Shown: positions 17,220 to 26,945, counted from the first letter of the stretch. The stretch: 64,000 nt of DNA from Marinifilum flexuosum (GCF_003610555.1 NZ_RAPQ01000011.1:248001-312000); one strand, 5' to 3'. Notes: a model not told the origin generated them from the sequence alone. Program-made: numbers and translations.

Positions 17220-17323
17220 GATTGTACCTCTTATTGTTTTGTCTAATAAAAATAAAAAAAGATTAGACAAAAGTCAATAAATCCTTAAACAGAACTTTAA
17301 TAACAGTTCCTGATTCTAAATAA

Positions 17324-17358
17324 AAAAAGCCTACATTCTTTTAAATGAAAGGCTTTTG
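17324..17358 (-). terminator. Terminator of the CarH-like gene
   Basis: AAAAGCCT / AGGCTTTTTTT inverted repeat with a 17-base loop, T-run on the minus strand, just after the stop at 17405. It implies the sigma gene is transcribed separately or by read-through. Confidence 0.75.
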
Positions 17359-17404
17359 GCAATTCTATATTAGTCTTTCTAAATAAGACTAAAAAGTCTT
17401 TTAA

Positions 17405-18286
17405 TTACTTCAATTGAAGTAGCTTTTTAAATTTTTGTGGAGATGTAATCAATTTCATGGAATCAGGCACTTCTATCCCTTCTTGCTTAAGTTGTAAGCC
17501 AGTGACCATTAGCTCTATATTTTTAAAGGATTTTTCCATACTTAACAAGTAGACATTAATATCCTCTGGATTAATCGGCGAAATGAAAGAGCTGATAATA
17601 TAATCAGGATTGTAATCATTTACTGCGCTTACCAAATCCTTAAATGGCAGATTTTGTCCAAGATAAAGCGTACTGAATCCATTTCTTCTTAGTATATAAT
17701 TGTAGAATAGAATCCCGACTTCATGCAACTCACCTTCCTTTAAGTATATCAGCACTTTCGACGCACCTTCCACTGACTTTCCTGAAAGAGAATCGATCGA
17801 TGCAAATAATTTTTGTCTAATCAAATTTGAAATAAAGTGTTCCTGAGCTGGATTGATTGAGCCAACTTGCCAAAGCACTCCTATCCTTTCGAAAAAAGGG
17901 AAAAGTACTTCTACAATGGTTGATTCCATTCCGCTTTCGAGTATGTATCTGGACAAAATAGACTCAAACAATTCTTCATTAAAATTTACTGTTGCAAGCG
18001 TAAGTTTCTCTATGTGAAATCCAATACTTTTATTTGACCTTGACAACTCTAATATTTTAGCTTCTAGATCAATGGTGCTTAATTTAGCAAGGTGAGAAAT
18101 TTTAATTCCTGATGAATTAAGCATTGAAACATTAAGCAGTTTACGAAGGTCACTATCAGAATATGAGCGAATATTGGTCTTGCTCCTTTCAGGCTGAATG
18201 ATACCATATCTTCTTTCCCATATTCGAATGGTGTGAGCTTTTACTCCTGTTATTTTTTCAAGATCTTTTATGGAATATTTACTCAT
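17405..18286 (-). CDS. CarH/LitR-like MerR regulator with cobalamin-binding photoreceptor domain, 293 aa
   Basis: N-terminal MerR HTH at residues 4-70 (SIKDLEKITGVKAHTIRIWE), a four-helix cap at ~90-165 and a Rossmann B12-binding domain at ~175-293. The cap carries W139 and E149-H150, spaced exactly as the W-x9-EH motif that shields adenosylcobalamin in CarH, and the B12 domain has E186-x-H188-x-x-G191, the lower-axial His motif. These are the residues that define AdoCbl light sensors which release DNA on illumination. The family is established; the target genes here are inferred, with the nearby ECF sigma gene the first candidate. Confidence 0.88.
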   Translation of the reverse strand: MSKYSIKDLEKITGVKAHTIRIWERRYGIIQPERSKTNIRSYSDSDLRKLLNVSMLNSSGIKISHLAKLSTIDLEAKILELSRSNKSIGFHIEKLTLATVNFNEELFESILSRYILESGMESTIVEVLFPFFERIGVLWQVGSINPAQEHFISNLIRQKLFASIDSLSGKSVEGASKVLIYLKEGELHEVGILFYNYILRRNGFSTLYLGQNLPFKDLVSAVNDYNPDYIISSFISPINPEDINVYLLSMEKSFKNIELMVTGLQLKQEGIEVPDSMKLITSPQKFKKLLQLK

Positions 18287-18303
18287 ATTTTTCAGTTAGT
18301 GAG

Positions 18304-18325
18304 AAGAGTGAAAATCCACTCTCTT
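18304..18325. promoter_or_regulatory. Short palindrome upstream of the CarH-like gene
   Basis: AGAGTG aaaatc CACTCT lies about 20-40 bp upstream of the regulator's start. It could be an autoregulatory operator or a 5' UTR stem; I cannot tell which. Confidence 0.35.
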
Positions 18326-18343
18326 TAATAATTATTAAATCTA

Positions 18344-18382
18344 ATCAAAAAAACTAAAACCTGCATAAAATGGCAGGTTTTA
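18344..18382 (-). terminator. Terminator of the fasciclin gene
   Basis: CTAAAACCTGC / GCAGGTTTTAG stem followed on the minus strand by seven T. Confidence 0.85.
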
Positions 18383-18398
18383 GTATGTATTATAGAGA

Positions 18399-20186
18399 TT
18401 ATTCTGGCAATAAAACCTTATCGATTACATGAATTACTCCGTTAGTTCCCTGAATATCTGTTGCAGTTATGTTAGTATCTCCGTTAATTGTTACGCCCGA
18501 ACTTGTATCAATATCAAGCATACTTCCTTCATTTAGAGTTGATACCATGCCAGTTGATGCCTGATCTGATCTTACATTACCAGAAACAACATGGTAAAGC
18601 AAAATTGGAGTTAAAGTTTCTGCACTTAAGTCGTCAATTCCATCAACTCCTAAGGCTTCAAAAAGTGCTTCAAAAGCTGCGTCTGTTGGAGCAAATATTG
18701 TAAATGGTCCATCTCCACTTAAAGTTTCAGCTAAATCAGCCTTTACGACTGCGGCTACCAAATGCTCGAAGTTGTCGTTAGCAATTGCAATATCAACTAC
18801 ATTAGGAGGTAATAAAACCTTATCAATTACATGAATGACACCATTGAATGCTTCAATATCTGCTGATGTTACCGTTGTTTCTTTGTTTAGCTTTACTCCA
18901 TCGTTCGTGTCTAATCGTAACATTACAGGATCCATATCCGGACTGCTGGTAGCTAGTGTTTCCACATATCCCGGATTAATATCCGTTGACATAACCTTAC
19001 TGCCTAAAACATGATAAAGTAGAACTTGAGTTAGTGTTTCGACGGATAAATCCTCAATTCCTGAAACACCCAGATTGGTAAATAAATCCTGAAAGGCCTG
19101 ATTGGTTGGTGCAAAAACTGTAAATGCACCTTCTCCATCCATTGTTTCTACAAGACCAGCTTTGTCAAGAGCTGCTACCAGGCTGGAAAAATCGCCATTT
19201 GCTGCTGCAATATCTGCTATCGACTGTGCTTCCTCTTCTGCTTCAGGAATTAACACCTTATCAATTACATGTATTACCCCATTGGTTCCTTGTACATCAG
19301 TAGCAACAACATTACTTGATCCGTTGATAATAACTCCACCACCATCAGCATCTATTTCAAGATTAGCTTCGGTATTTAGGGTCGAAACTGTACCAGTGCT
19401 AACATCGGCAGCTCGAACATTTTCTGAAACAACGTGATAGGTAAGAATTGGGGTAAGATCTTCTGCTGACAAATCTTCAATTCCATTTATGCCCAGATCA
19501 GCAAATAAAGCCTCGAAAGCGGCATCAGTTGGAGCAAAAATCGTAAATGGCCCATCTCCTCTAAGTGCATCTACTAAATCAGCTTTAATTACTGCATCTA
19601 CTAAATGTGAGAATGTAGCATTTGCGATAGCTATGTCAACAACATCAGGAGGAAGAAGAACCTCGTCAATGATGTGAATCACGCCATTGGACGCCATAAC
19701 ATCGGCGCTGGTAACATTGGCGCTATTATTTAATTTTACGCCCGAATCAAGACCAACGAGTAAATTGATAGGGTAATCACCAGGAGTAAATGTACTTAGT
19801 GTTTGCACATAACCTTCAGACAAGTCTGTTGATTTTGCTTGAATACCCAATACATGATATAAAAGAATCGGGACTAAAGCTTCAGCACTCAATTCATCAA
19901 TACCTGAAACTCCCAAATCCGTAAACAATTGCTCGAAAGCAGCATTTGTCGGTCCGAATACCGTAAAAGGTCCATTGGTATTTAAAGCTTCTACCAAGTC
20001 TGCCTTTGTAAGAGCGGCAGCTAAAATTGAGAAGTTATCATTACCTACAACAATGTCAACAATATTTTTTTCCGTTGGCATTGGATTTGGCATGTCATTG
20101 TCATCATCTTCGCATGAAACATTAACTATTGCTGCGATCATTAGGAGAAATAACCCTAAACTAAATTTGTAATTCCTGAAATTCAT
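18399..20186 (-). CDS. Lipoprotein with four fasciclin (FAS1) domains, 595 aa
   Basis: Lipoprotein signal ending VNVSC (Cys ~25), then an acidic linker, then four FAS1 domains at about 40-175, 177-310, 320-455 and 457-595. Each has the H1/H2-type motifs FTVFAPTNxAF or FTIFAPTDAAF and NGVIHVIDxVLLP. Domains 2 and 4 are much more alike than 1 and 2, and 1 resembles 3, so the protein arose by duplication of a two-domain unit. FAS1 proteins usually mediate adhesion or matrix binding on the cell surface; the ligand is unknown. Monocistronic. Confidence 0.93.
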   Translation of the reverse strand: MNFRNYKFSLGLFLLMIAAIVNVSCEDDDNDMPNPMPTEKNIVDIVVGNDNFSILAAALTKADLVEALNTNGPFTVFGPTNAAFEQLFTDLGVSGIDELSAEALVPILLYHVLGIQAKSTDLSEGYVQTLSTFTPGDYPINLLVGLDSGVKLNNSANVTSADVMASNGVIHIIDEVLLPPDVVDIAIANATFSHLVDAVIKADLVDALRGDGPFTIFAPTDAAFEALFADLGINGIEDLSAEDLTPILTYHVVSENVRAADVSTGTVSTLNTEANLEIDADGGGVIINGSSNVVATDVQGTNGVIHVIDKVLIPEAEEEAQSIADIAAANGDFSSLVAALDKAGLVETMDGEGAFTVFAPTNQAFQDLFTNLGVSGIEDLSVETLTQVLLYHVLGSKVMSTDINPGYVETLATSSPDMDPVMLRLDTNDGVKLNKETTVTSADIEAFNGVIHVIDKVLLPPNVVDIAIANDNFEHLVAAVVKADLAETLSGDGPFTIFAPTDAAFEALFEALGVDGIDDLSAETLTPILLYHVVSGNVRSDQASTGMVSTLNEGSMLDIDTSSGVTINGDTNITATDIQGTNGVIHVIDKVLLPE

Positions 20187-20307
20187 GTCATTTTTTTTAA
20201 TGGTTCAATCAGGAAACAAATTCAATTCATTTTTTGTTCATCAAAATCGGAAAATAATTAGACAAAAATATAAAAATAAATACAACACTTTACTGTTTTT
20301 GGGCATT

Positions 20308-21612
20308 TTAAGATTTTACTTTTTCTGCAATTATTTGCGGAGGGTAAGTTAATTTTCCTTCCGTTTTAGCAACAATTGTCGAAACGGTGGCATCTCCGGT
20401 TACATTTACAACCGTTCTAAGCATGTCTAAAGGTCGATCTATACCAAGTATTAATGCCAGGCCTTCAATAGGAATACCAACGGATGTAAGAACGATAATA
20501 AGCATTACAATGCTTCCACCTGGTACACCCGGCGTTCCAATAGAAGCCAATGTAGCTGTTACAACAATTAAAAGCTGATCGTAGATATCCAATGGTACAC
20601 CAAACACCTGGGCAATAAAAACCGCTGCAATGGCTTGATAACAACTTGTTCCATCCATATTGATGGTGACTCCAACTGGCAAAACAAAACTTGCAACTTC
20701 GTTTGAAACACCCATTTTATTTTCAACACACTCCATAGTTACAGGAAGTGTTGCTGCACTGGAACTTGTAGAAAATGCTAGTAATTGAGCCGGAGAGATT
20801 GATTTGTAGAAGTCAGTATACTTTATTGGAGTAAAAATTCGTAAGAATAATGGATATATTAAAAAGATCATGATCAATAATCCCGCTATTACTGTTATTG
20901 CATACCATCCCAATGCAGTAAAAAGGTCTACATCTCCTGAAAAATCAACAATTAATCCGGCAATTAATGCAAATACTCCATATGGTGCAAAAAGCATGAT
21001 GATATCGATGATTTTTAGAATAATAGCATCTATTCCATCAAAAAAATCCTTTACTGCTTTTACCTTTTTTTCTTCCAGAATTACCATTGCAATCCCAAAT
21101 AAAATGGCAAAGAATATGATTTGCAGCATTTTGGTATTGTCTGTGGCTGCTTTGAAGAAATTGTCTGGTACCACGTCAACTAAAAACTGAAGTGGAGATT
21201 CTTCCTTGATATGATCGGCTTGATTCTTCTTAAGGCTAATATCTGATCCAAACCTTTCCTGAAGTTCTATTTTTTTGTGCTCTGGGAAGGTGTTTCCAGG
21301 TTCAAAATTATTTACGAGTAAAAGTCCAAAACTAACTGCTATAACTGTAGAAATCACATAAAGTGAAATGGTTTTTATTCCTATGCGTGAGAGTTTTGAG
21401 ATGTTTGAAAGACTTGAAATCCCCTTAACCAATGAAACAAATATTAGTGGTACAGCTATAAGTTTTAAAAGGTTTAAAAAGATTGCACCCCATGGTTTTA
21501 TCCAATCTGTAGTGAATTTGGTTAAATCAAAATAAACAGCAAGCATTCCGGCAACAATACCTAAAGCCATTCCTATTAATATTTTCACATAAAGGGGTAA
21601 TCTTTTCCACAT
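20308..21612 (-). CDS. Dicarboxylate/amino acid:cation symporter (DAACS family), 434 aa
   Basis: Sodium- or proton-coupled uptake of glutamate, aspartate or C4-dicarboxylates. About eight membrane helices, plus the two re-entrant hairpins: LLAFSTSSSAATLPVTMEC (HP1, serine-rich) and IGTPGVPGGSIVMLIIVL (HP2), and the TM7 motif NMDGTSCYQAIAAVFIAQ. A hydrophilic insert at ~105-145 is longer than in GltP. The distinction between glutamate and dicarboxylate substrate cannot be settled by eye. Monocistronic. Confidence 0.92.
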   Translation of the reverse strand: MWKRLPLYVKILIGMALGIVAGMLAVYFDLTKFTTDWIKPWGAIFLNLLKLIAVPLIFVSLVKGISSLSNISKLSRIGIKTISLYVISTVIAVSFGLLLVNNFEPGNTFPEHKKIELQERFGSDISLKKNQADHIKEESPLQFLVDVVPDNFFKAATDNTKMLQIIFFAILFGIAMVILEEKKVKAVKDFFDGIDAIILKIIDIIMLFAPYGVFALIAGLIVDFSGDVDLFTALGWYAITVIAGLLIMIFLIYPLFLRIFTPIKYTDFYKSISPAQLLAFSTSSSAATLPVTMECVENKMGVSNEVASFVLPVGVTINMDGTSCYQAIAAVFIAQVFGVPLDIYDQLLIVVTATLASIGTPGVPGGSIVMLIIVLTSVGIPIEGLALILGIDRPLDMLRTVVNVTGDATVSTIVAKTEGKLTYPPQIIAEKVKS

Positions 21613-21660
21613 AAGCTGTATTTTTAATAAGCTTTAAAGGTAGTTTTATGAAATAAAAAA

Positions 21661-21696
21661 ACAAAGCCCGAAAACCAATTGGTTTTCGGGCTTTGT
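21661..21696 (-). terminator. Terminator of slyD
   Basis: A perfect 18-bp-arm palindrome with AAAGCCCGAAAACC arms, followed by A/T runs on both sides; it could work in both directions. Confidence 0.9.
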
Positions 21697-21714
21697 ATAT
21701 TTTTTGAATTGCTA

Positions 21715-22257
21715 TTAGCAACCACAACCGCTTCCGCAGCCTCCGTCATTACAACTTCCGCTATCACATCCACCTTGTGGTGCATAAACTGCTTGTTTTT
21801 CTTCGTCGGTAGCATCTCTTACTTCGATAACTTCACCTTTAAAATACAAGTCATCACCAGCTAATGGGTGATTGAAGTCCATTTTAACAGTTGCATCTGC
21901 TACTTCTAATACGATACCGTTCATTCTACGACCTGAACTATCCTGCATTGGAACCACGTTTCCTTCTTTAATCATTTCTGCGTCAAACTCTCCGTTTACT
22001 TCAAAAATATTTTTAGGAAGGTCAATAACAGCTTGCTCAGAAGCTTCACCGTATGCTTCTGCAGTTTCTAATTTAAATTCGAATGATTCACCTACTTTTA
22101 ATCCCATTAGGTTAGATTCGAATTTTTCAAGCATTTGACCAGCTCCACACAAGAATGTTAGTGGAGTTTCAGTAACTGCTTTTTCAATGATTTCACCAGC
22201 TGGATCAGTTTTTAATTCGTAAATAACTGATACCATTTTATCTTTTGCAATAGTCAT
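21715..22257 (-). CDS. slyD: SlyD-like FKBP peptidyl-prolyl isomerase with Cys-rich metal tail, 180 aa
   Basis: Cytoplasmic prolyl isomerase/chaperone. FKBP half at ~1-70 and 125-155 (VSVIYELKTDPAGEIIEKA; GAGQMLEKFESNLMGLKVGE; HPLAGDDLYFKGEV) with the insert-in-flap chaperone domain between (~72-122). The last 19 residues contain six cysteines in a Gly/Asp/Ser-rich tail, replacing the His-rich tail of E. coli SlyD and suited to binding Ni or Zn. Monocistronic. Confidence 0.92.
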   Translation of the reverse strand: MTIAKDKMVSVIYELKTDPAGEIIEKAVTETPLTFLCGAGQMLEKFESNLMGLKVGESFEFKLETAEAYGEASEQAVIDLPKNIFEVNGEFDAEMIKEGNVVPMQDSSGRRMNGIVLEVADATVKMDFNHPLAGDDLYFKGEVIEVRDATDEEKQAVYAPQGGCDSGSCNDGGCGSGCGC

Positions 22258-22380
22258 AATATCTTTTTTTAGTATTTTATTCTTTAGACTTTCTTATAAA
22301 TCCGATACAAAGAAAGTACATTTATTTCTTTATTCAAATAAAATAGGAGTTCTTGGTCTAATATTAACAGATTTTAGTAT

Positions 22381-22866
22381 TTATTTGTAATTGGCTGGGT
22401 TCAGAGTGTCGGGACGCCAATTGTAAAGAAATGATTTAACCCGATCGAAATCATAACCTTTATCTTTTTCTAAATTACCTGTGTTTTGAGTATGGATTCT
22501 CTCTCCTTTAGCATTTAGCACCAGCATTACAGGAAAACCAAAGCGTTGAGGATAACCAAGATCCATTAAAACGTCTTTGTTTTTATTTTCTTTGCTATAA
22601 TTTACTTCTAAGAATACATAATTATCATTCAAAAGCTTGTTAATTTCTTCTTGGTTATGAAGATATCGGTGCATTTTAATACACCATGGGCACCAATTTC
22701 CCCCAACTTGAATTAAAACATGTTTCCCTTCTTTTTTTGCTTTAGCCACAGCCTCAGTAATATCCCTTTTTGCATCAGCATTTGGATTATAGATCTTTTG
22801 AGCCGATAAGCTATTCATAATGAATAAAGTCAGACTTAAAGTCAAAAACAACTTAAATGTTTTCAT
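22381..22866 (-). CDS. Secreted thioredoxin-fold protein with WCPWC motif, 161 aa
   Basis: Signal peptide MKTFKLFLTLSLTLFIMNSL ending SAQ. The mature part is a thioredoxin-like domain with VQVGGNWCPWCIKMHRYL (residues ~53-70; redox CxxC), the expected NYVFLEVNYS strand and a cis-Pro region RFGFPVMLVL. Members of this DUF255/thioredoxin_7-like group act as periplasmic disulfide reductases; partner unknown. Monocistronic, divergent from bioA. Confidence 0.88.
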   Translation of the reverse strand: MKTFKLFLTLSLTLFIMNSLSAQKIYNPNADAKRDITEAVAKAKKEGKHVLIQVGGNWCPWCIKMHRYLHNQEEINKLLNDNYVFLEVNYSKENKNKDVLMDLGYPQRFGFPVMLVLNAKGERIHTQNTGNLEKDKGYDFDRVKSFLYNWRPDTLNPANYK

Positions 22867-23108
22867 TTGTTCAGTATTTATACATTCCTCAGATTTAATT
22901 AATGTTCGAAATTAGTGATTTATTTCAATGAGAGGGGGGTGAAATTGATTTTTAACAAGGAAATAACAGCCTAACTTTATATCTTGTGTAATTATCGTCT
23001 AGATTGTAAGTGTTTTAGGGGTATATGTTATAAAAATATATTCAAATCCTATTCTTGTTACCTAAGAAATCATAGCTTTACGCAAGAAATTAAAAGAATT
23101 TAAATTGT
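22867..23108. other. Divergent intergenic region ahead of bioA
   Basis: 242 bp between the thioredoxin-like gene and bioA. It must carry the biotin operon promoter, but I find no clean TAnnTTTG (closest TAGCTTTA at 23073-23080) and no clear BirA operator. Confidence 0.4.
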
Positions 23109-24395
23109 ATGAGTACGCAAGGGAAAATAGACCTTAGTTTTGATAAAAACCACATTTGGCACCCTTACACCTCGATGAAAGATCCATTACCAGTATATCC
23201 GGTGGTCTCAGCAGATGGTGTAAAGTTAAAACTGGAAGATGGTCGTGAACTTATTGACGGAATGTCATCTTGGTGGTGCGCTGTTCATGGATACAATCAT
23301 CCTGTGTTAAATGAAGCTGTTGAAAAGCAACTACAAAACATGTCTCATGTGATGTTCGGCGGTATAACACACCAGCCGGCAGTTGACCTTGCTAAGTTAT
23401 TGGTAAAAGTTACTCCCAAATCTTTAGAAAAGGTATTTTATTGTGATTCAGGTTCGGTTGCTGTTGAAGTGGCAATGAAAATGGCAATGCAGTACAGGTT
23501 TGCTACAAATAATCTTAAGAAGAATAAATTTCTTACAATACGCTCCGGTTATCATGGCGATACTTTTAATGCCATGTCAGTCTGTGATCCGCATACTGGA
23601 ATGCATGAAATTTTCACGGGAGTATTACCAATAAATTATTTTGTAGAAGCTCCCTCTTGCAAATTTAATGAGAATTGGGATGAAGAAGCATTTACTCCAA
23701 TGGATAAAATGATTAGGGAGCATCATGAAGAATTAACAGCTGTTATCCTTGAGCCGATTGTTCAAGGTGCAGGTGGAATGAGATTCTACCATCCTGAATA
23801 TTTGAAAAAATTGAGACTGATTTGCGATGAATTCGACATTTTATTGATATTGGATGAAATTGCAACAGGATTTGGAAGAACTGGTAAAATGTTTGCCTGC
23901 GAATACGCGAATATAGAGCCAGACATTATGACCGTCGGCAAGGCGATTACTGGTGGATACATATCATTTGCAGCAACTTTAACCAATTTAAAAGTAAGCG
24001 AAGGAATTTCTTCTGGTGCACCAGGAAATTTTATGCACGGCCCTACTTTTATGGGAAATCCAATGGCTTGTGCAGTAGGAATAGCCAGTATTTCTCTGCT
24101 ATTAAGTAATAATTGGCAAACTAAAGTAAATAGGATAGAAAGTGTTCTTGAACAGGAATTAAAGGCCGCAAGAAGCTTTAATAATGTTGCTGAAGTACGT
24201 ATTTTAGGGGCAATTGGCGTTATTGAAATGAATGAACCTGTTGATATGGCCAGTATGCAAAAGAAATTTGTTGAAAATGGAATCTGGGTTCGCCCATTTG
24301 GCAAGAATGTATACCTAATGCCTCCGTTTATTATTAGTGACGAAGATTTGATTTTCTTATGTAAAAAGCTTATTTCTATAGTTAAAGATTCTTAA
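23109..24395 (+). CDS. bioA: Adenosylmethionine-8-amino-7-oxononanoate aminotransferase BioA, 428 aa
   Basis: Converts KAPA to DAPA using SAM as amino donor. Class III aminotransferase: [18 protein letters not shown] at 16-33 (BioA signature), [15 protein letters not shown] (substrate pocket), a PLP-phosphate loop [31 protein letters not shown] and the PLP lysine in [10 protein letters not shown] near residue 280. First gene of the five-gene biotin run, followed 7 bp later by bioF. Confidence 0.97.
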   Translation: MSTQGKIDLSFDKNHIWHPYTSMKDPLPVYPVVSADGVKLKLEDGRELIDGMSSWWCAVHGYNHPVLNEAVEKQLQNMSHVMFGGITHQPAVDLAKLLVKVTPKSLEKVFYCDSGSVAVEVAMKMAMQYRFATNNLKKNKFLTIRSGYHGDTFNAMSVCDPHTGMHEIFTGVLPINYFVEAPSCKFNENWDEEAFTPMDKMIREHHEELTAVILEPIVQGAGGMRFYHPEYLKKLRLICDEFDILLILDEIATGFGRTGKMFACEYANIEPDIMTVGKAITGGYISFAATLTNLKVSEGISSGAPGNFMHGPTFMGNPMACAVGIASISLLLSNNWQTKVNRIESVLEQELKAARSFNNVAEVRILGAIGVIEMNEPVDMASMQKKFVENGIWVRPFGKNVYLMPPFIISDEDLIFLCKKLISIVKDS

Positions 24396-24402
24396 TATTG
24401 TG

Positions 24403-25524
24403 ATGAGTAGTTTATTGGATAAATACAAAGAGGAATTAAGCAAATTAGAGGATTCGGGAAACTTGAGATCACTAAAAAAAATCTCACATAATGACTTCAA
24501 AGTGAACCTCTCCTCCAATGATTATTTAGGAGTAAGTAAGAAAAATATTCCAAGACCTAAGGGAAATTCTTTTGGATCGGGTTCATCACGTTTACTGACG
24601 GGGAACTTTCCGGAATATGAACAGTTGGAAGAAGAATTAGAAAGATTGTACACGCGCTCCGCTCTATTTTTCAACTCCGGATATCATGCAAATATCGGAA
24701 TTTTATCCGCCTTATCCGGAAAAGGAGATTTAATCTTGTCTGATAAGTTAAATCATGCTAGTATTATTGATGGGATTCGCCTATCGAATGCTGAATACAT
24801 GCGTTTTAAGCACTTGGACTACAATCAGCTAGAAACAATACTGCAAAACAAAAGAAATCAATATGATAAGATATTTATTATAAGTGAATCGATTTTTAGT
24901 ATGGATGGCGATGAAGCTGATGTTCAAAAACTTATCGAATTAAAGAAAAAGTACAATTGCTTTTTATATCTCGACGAAGCTCATTCGTTAGGAGTAAGAG
25001 GTGAAAAGGGATTAGGATTAGCCGAAGAGCTTGATTTTATGCATGAAATAGACCTTTTGGTAGGTACTTTTGGCAAAGCCATGAACTCAATAGGGGCATT
25101 TGTAATTTGCGATTCAATCATTAAAAAGTACCTGATTAATCGAATGAGATCCTTAATTTTCACAACTGCCTTGCCTCCTATCGTAATCAGTTGGAATATT
25201 ATCATGCTGCGCACTATCGTTAAAATGCAAATAGAAAGAGAGCATGTAATGATGTTAGCTAATAAACTGAGAGATAAACTTATAAAATTAGGCTTAAAAA
25301 CAGATGGTAATTCGAATATTGTTCCGGTAATTATCGGCGATAGTCAAAAATGTGTAAATTTAGCTGAGTATCTGCAAAAGAAAGGATTTTTGGTCTTTCC
25401 AATTAGACCACCAGCTGTTCCTGTTGGCACTTCGCGTTTGCGTTTATCGATTTGTGCCGATATGAACTGGGAAGAATTACAAGATGTACCACGATTGATA
25501 AAAGAGTATTGCGATGAAAACTAA
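24403..25524 (+). CDS. bioF: 8-amino-7-oxononanoate synthase BioF, 373 aa
   Basis: Condenses pimeloyl-ACP with alanine to KAPA. Alpha-oxoamine synthase fold: NLSSNDYLGVS at ~32-42, FGSGSSRLLTGNFPEYEQLE, FFNSGYHANIGILSAL, YLDEAHSLGVRGEKGLG, and the PLP lysine in LVGTFGKAMNSIGAF near 228. The start is ATG 24403; a GTG one codon upstream is possible. Its last 11 bp overlap bioG. Confidence 0.95.
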   Translation: MSSLLDKYKEELSKLEDSGNLRSLKKISHNDFKVNLSSNDYLGVSKKNIPRPKGNSFGSGSSRLLTGNFPEYEQLEEELERLYTRSALFFNSGYHANIGILSALSGKGDLILSDKLNHASIIDGIRLSNAEYMRFKHLDYNQLETILQNKRNQYDKIFIISESIFSMDGDEADVQKLIELKKKYNCFLYLDEAHSLGVRGEKGLGLAEELDFMHEIDLLVGTFGKAMNSIGAFVICDSIIKKYLINRMRSLIFTTALPPIVISWNIIMLRTIVKMQIEREHVMMLANKLRDKLIKLGLKTDGNSNIVPVIIGDSQKCVNLAEYLQKKGFLVFPIRPPAVPVGTSRLRLSICADMNWEELQDVPRLIKEYCDEN

Positions 25525-26203
25525 ATGGTTACACAAAACTTCAAAAAAGAAGTGTATTCTTTTTTTTAACGGATGGAGCTGTGATGAAAAGCCATTGCAG
25601 AATTTAACTTCAAAGGAATATGATGTTCTTAGTTGTTATGATTTTAGGGATATCTTACTTCCCAAGGAGGTGAATCGTCTTTTTGAAAATTACGATGAGA
25701 TTTATCTTATAGCTTGGTCTTTAGGTGTTTATGTGTCAAATCTTTTGTTAAAAACTCGAAAAAGTTTATTTGCTGACGCCATAGCGATTAATGGCACCAT
25801 AAATCCAATTGATAACCTAAAAGGTATACCTCCTGCTGTGTTTCAAGCTACTATAGATGGGTTAAACTTAAAGAGTTTGGAAAAGTTTTGGATGAGAATG
25901 TGTGGAGGAAAATCTGCCTTTACTCACTTTAAATCGAATGTTCCAACTAGAGAATTCGATGATCAGTTATTGGAATTGAAAGAGTTACAGAAGCTTATTC
26001 AAAACCACTTTGTAGATTGGAACATATACAATAAAGCCTTAATTGGCAAACAGGATTTGATATTTACTGCAGACAATCAAAAACTTTCATGGAAAGAATC
26101 TATTGATATTGTAGAGAGAGAATATCCTCATTATTGCTTTGACAAATGGAATTCGTGGGATGATATAATTGAAGATTTAAGTTGTGAGAAATCAGAATAT
26201 TAA
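25514..26203 (+). CDS. bioG: Pimeloyl-ACP methyl ester esterase BioG (DUF452), 229 aa
   Basis: Removes the methyl ester from pimeloyl-ACP so BioF can use it. Alpha/beta-hydrolase of the BioG type: oxyanion region FFNGWSCDEKPL (17-28), a nucleophile serine in IAWSLGVYVSN (~73), and a late HYCFDKW with the catalytic His. BioG replaces BioH in this operon. Overlaps bioF by 11 bp and bioC by 20 bp, so the three are tightly coupled. Confidence 0.92.
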   Translation: MKTKWLHKTSKKKCILFFNGWSCDEKPLQNLTSKEYDVLSCYDFRDILLPKEVNRLFENYDEIYLIAWSLGVYVSNLLLKTRKSLFADAIAINGTINPIDNLKGIPPAVFQATIDGLNLKSLEKFWMRMCGGKSAFTHFKSNVPTREFDDQLLELKELQKLIQNHFVDWNIYNKALIGKQDLIFTADNQKLSWKESIDIVEREYPHYCFDKWNSWDDIIEDLSCEKSEY

Positions 26204-26945
26204 CAAAGAAAATGTTCAAAAAAGCTTTGTAAAAAGCATTGAAACTTATCGCAAGCATGCTATTGTACAAGAAGCTATTGCATCGAGATTAATAAATGAG
26301 TTATTGAACATTAAAAAGAATAATTTTCAAAAGGTTCTTGAAATTGGATGTGGACCAGCAGTTCTAACCGAGAAGTTTTTTCGCCATTTCAAGGCAACGG
26401 AATACTTTGCCAATGACATTGTTGAAGAGTATAAAGATGTACTGCAAAACATAGACAATAGTATTCGATTTTTTGGAGGAGATATTGAGTCAATTGAGCT
26501 CCCTAAGAACCTTGATTTGGTCATATCAAGTTCTACTTTTCAATGGTTTACAGACTTGGAGTTGTTTTTGAGTAATATTTATGATGCCCTAAATCCCGAA
26601 TCTCTGTTGGTATTTAGTTCCTTTGGTCCCGATAACTATCGAGAGATTAGAGATGTAGAAGGAAAAGGATTAAACTATTTATCATTTGGAAAGCATGAAA
26701 GGTTACTGTCTGATAAATTTGATATCATATGGAGTGATAGAGAAACAATTAAAAGATACTTTGCTGACCCGGTAGGCGTATTAAAACACATGAAGCAAAC
26801 TGGAGTAAATGGACTTCCAGGTAAAGTATGGACAAAGAGTGACTTGAAAAGATTTGAAGAGGATTATTCGGACCTATTTGGAACCGAATTAGGCGTTCCT
26901 TTAACCTATCAGCCAATTTACTTTATTGCAAAACCTAAAAAATAA
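26184..26945 (+). CDS. bioC: Malonyl-ACP O-methyltransferase BioC, 253 aa
   Basis: Methylates malonyl-ACP to disguise it for fatty-acid synthase and start pimelate synthesis. Motif I VLEIGCGPAVLTEKF (~51-65), an acidic post-I region, FGGDIESIELP, and SSTFQWFTDLELFL, typical of BioC. The start is a GTG (26184-26186) inside the end of bioG; no ATG fits before the conserved VQKSFVKSIETYRKHA block. Confidence 0.93.
   Translation: MRNQNINKENVQKSFVKSIETYRKHAIVQEAIASRLINELLNIKKNNFQKVLEIGCGPAVLTEKFFRHFKATEYFANDIVEEYKDVLQNIDNSIRFFGGDIESIELPKNLDLVISSSTFQWFTDLELFLSNIYDALNPESLLVFSSFGPDNYREIRDVEGKGLNYLSFGKHERLLSDKFDIIWSDRETIKRYFADPVGVLKHMKQTGVNGLPGKVWTKSDLKRFEEDYSDLFGTELGVPLTYQPIYFIAKPKK

Noticed and set aside
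24981-25214. Minus-strand ORF inside bioF
   Set aside because: Antisense shadow of the PLP-enzyme coding frame.
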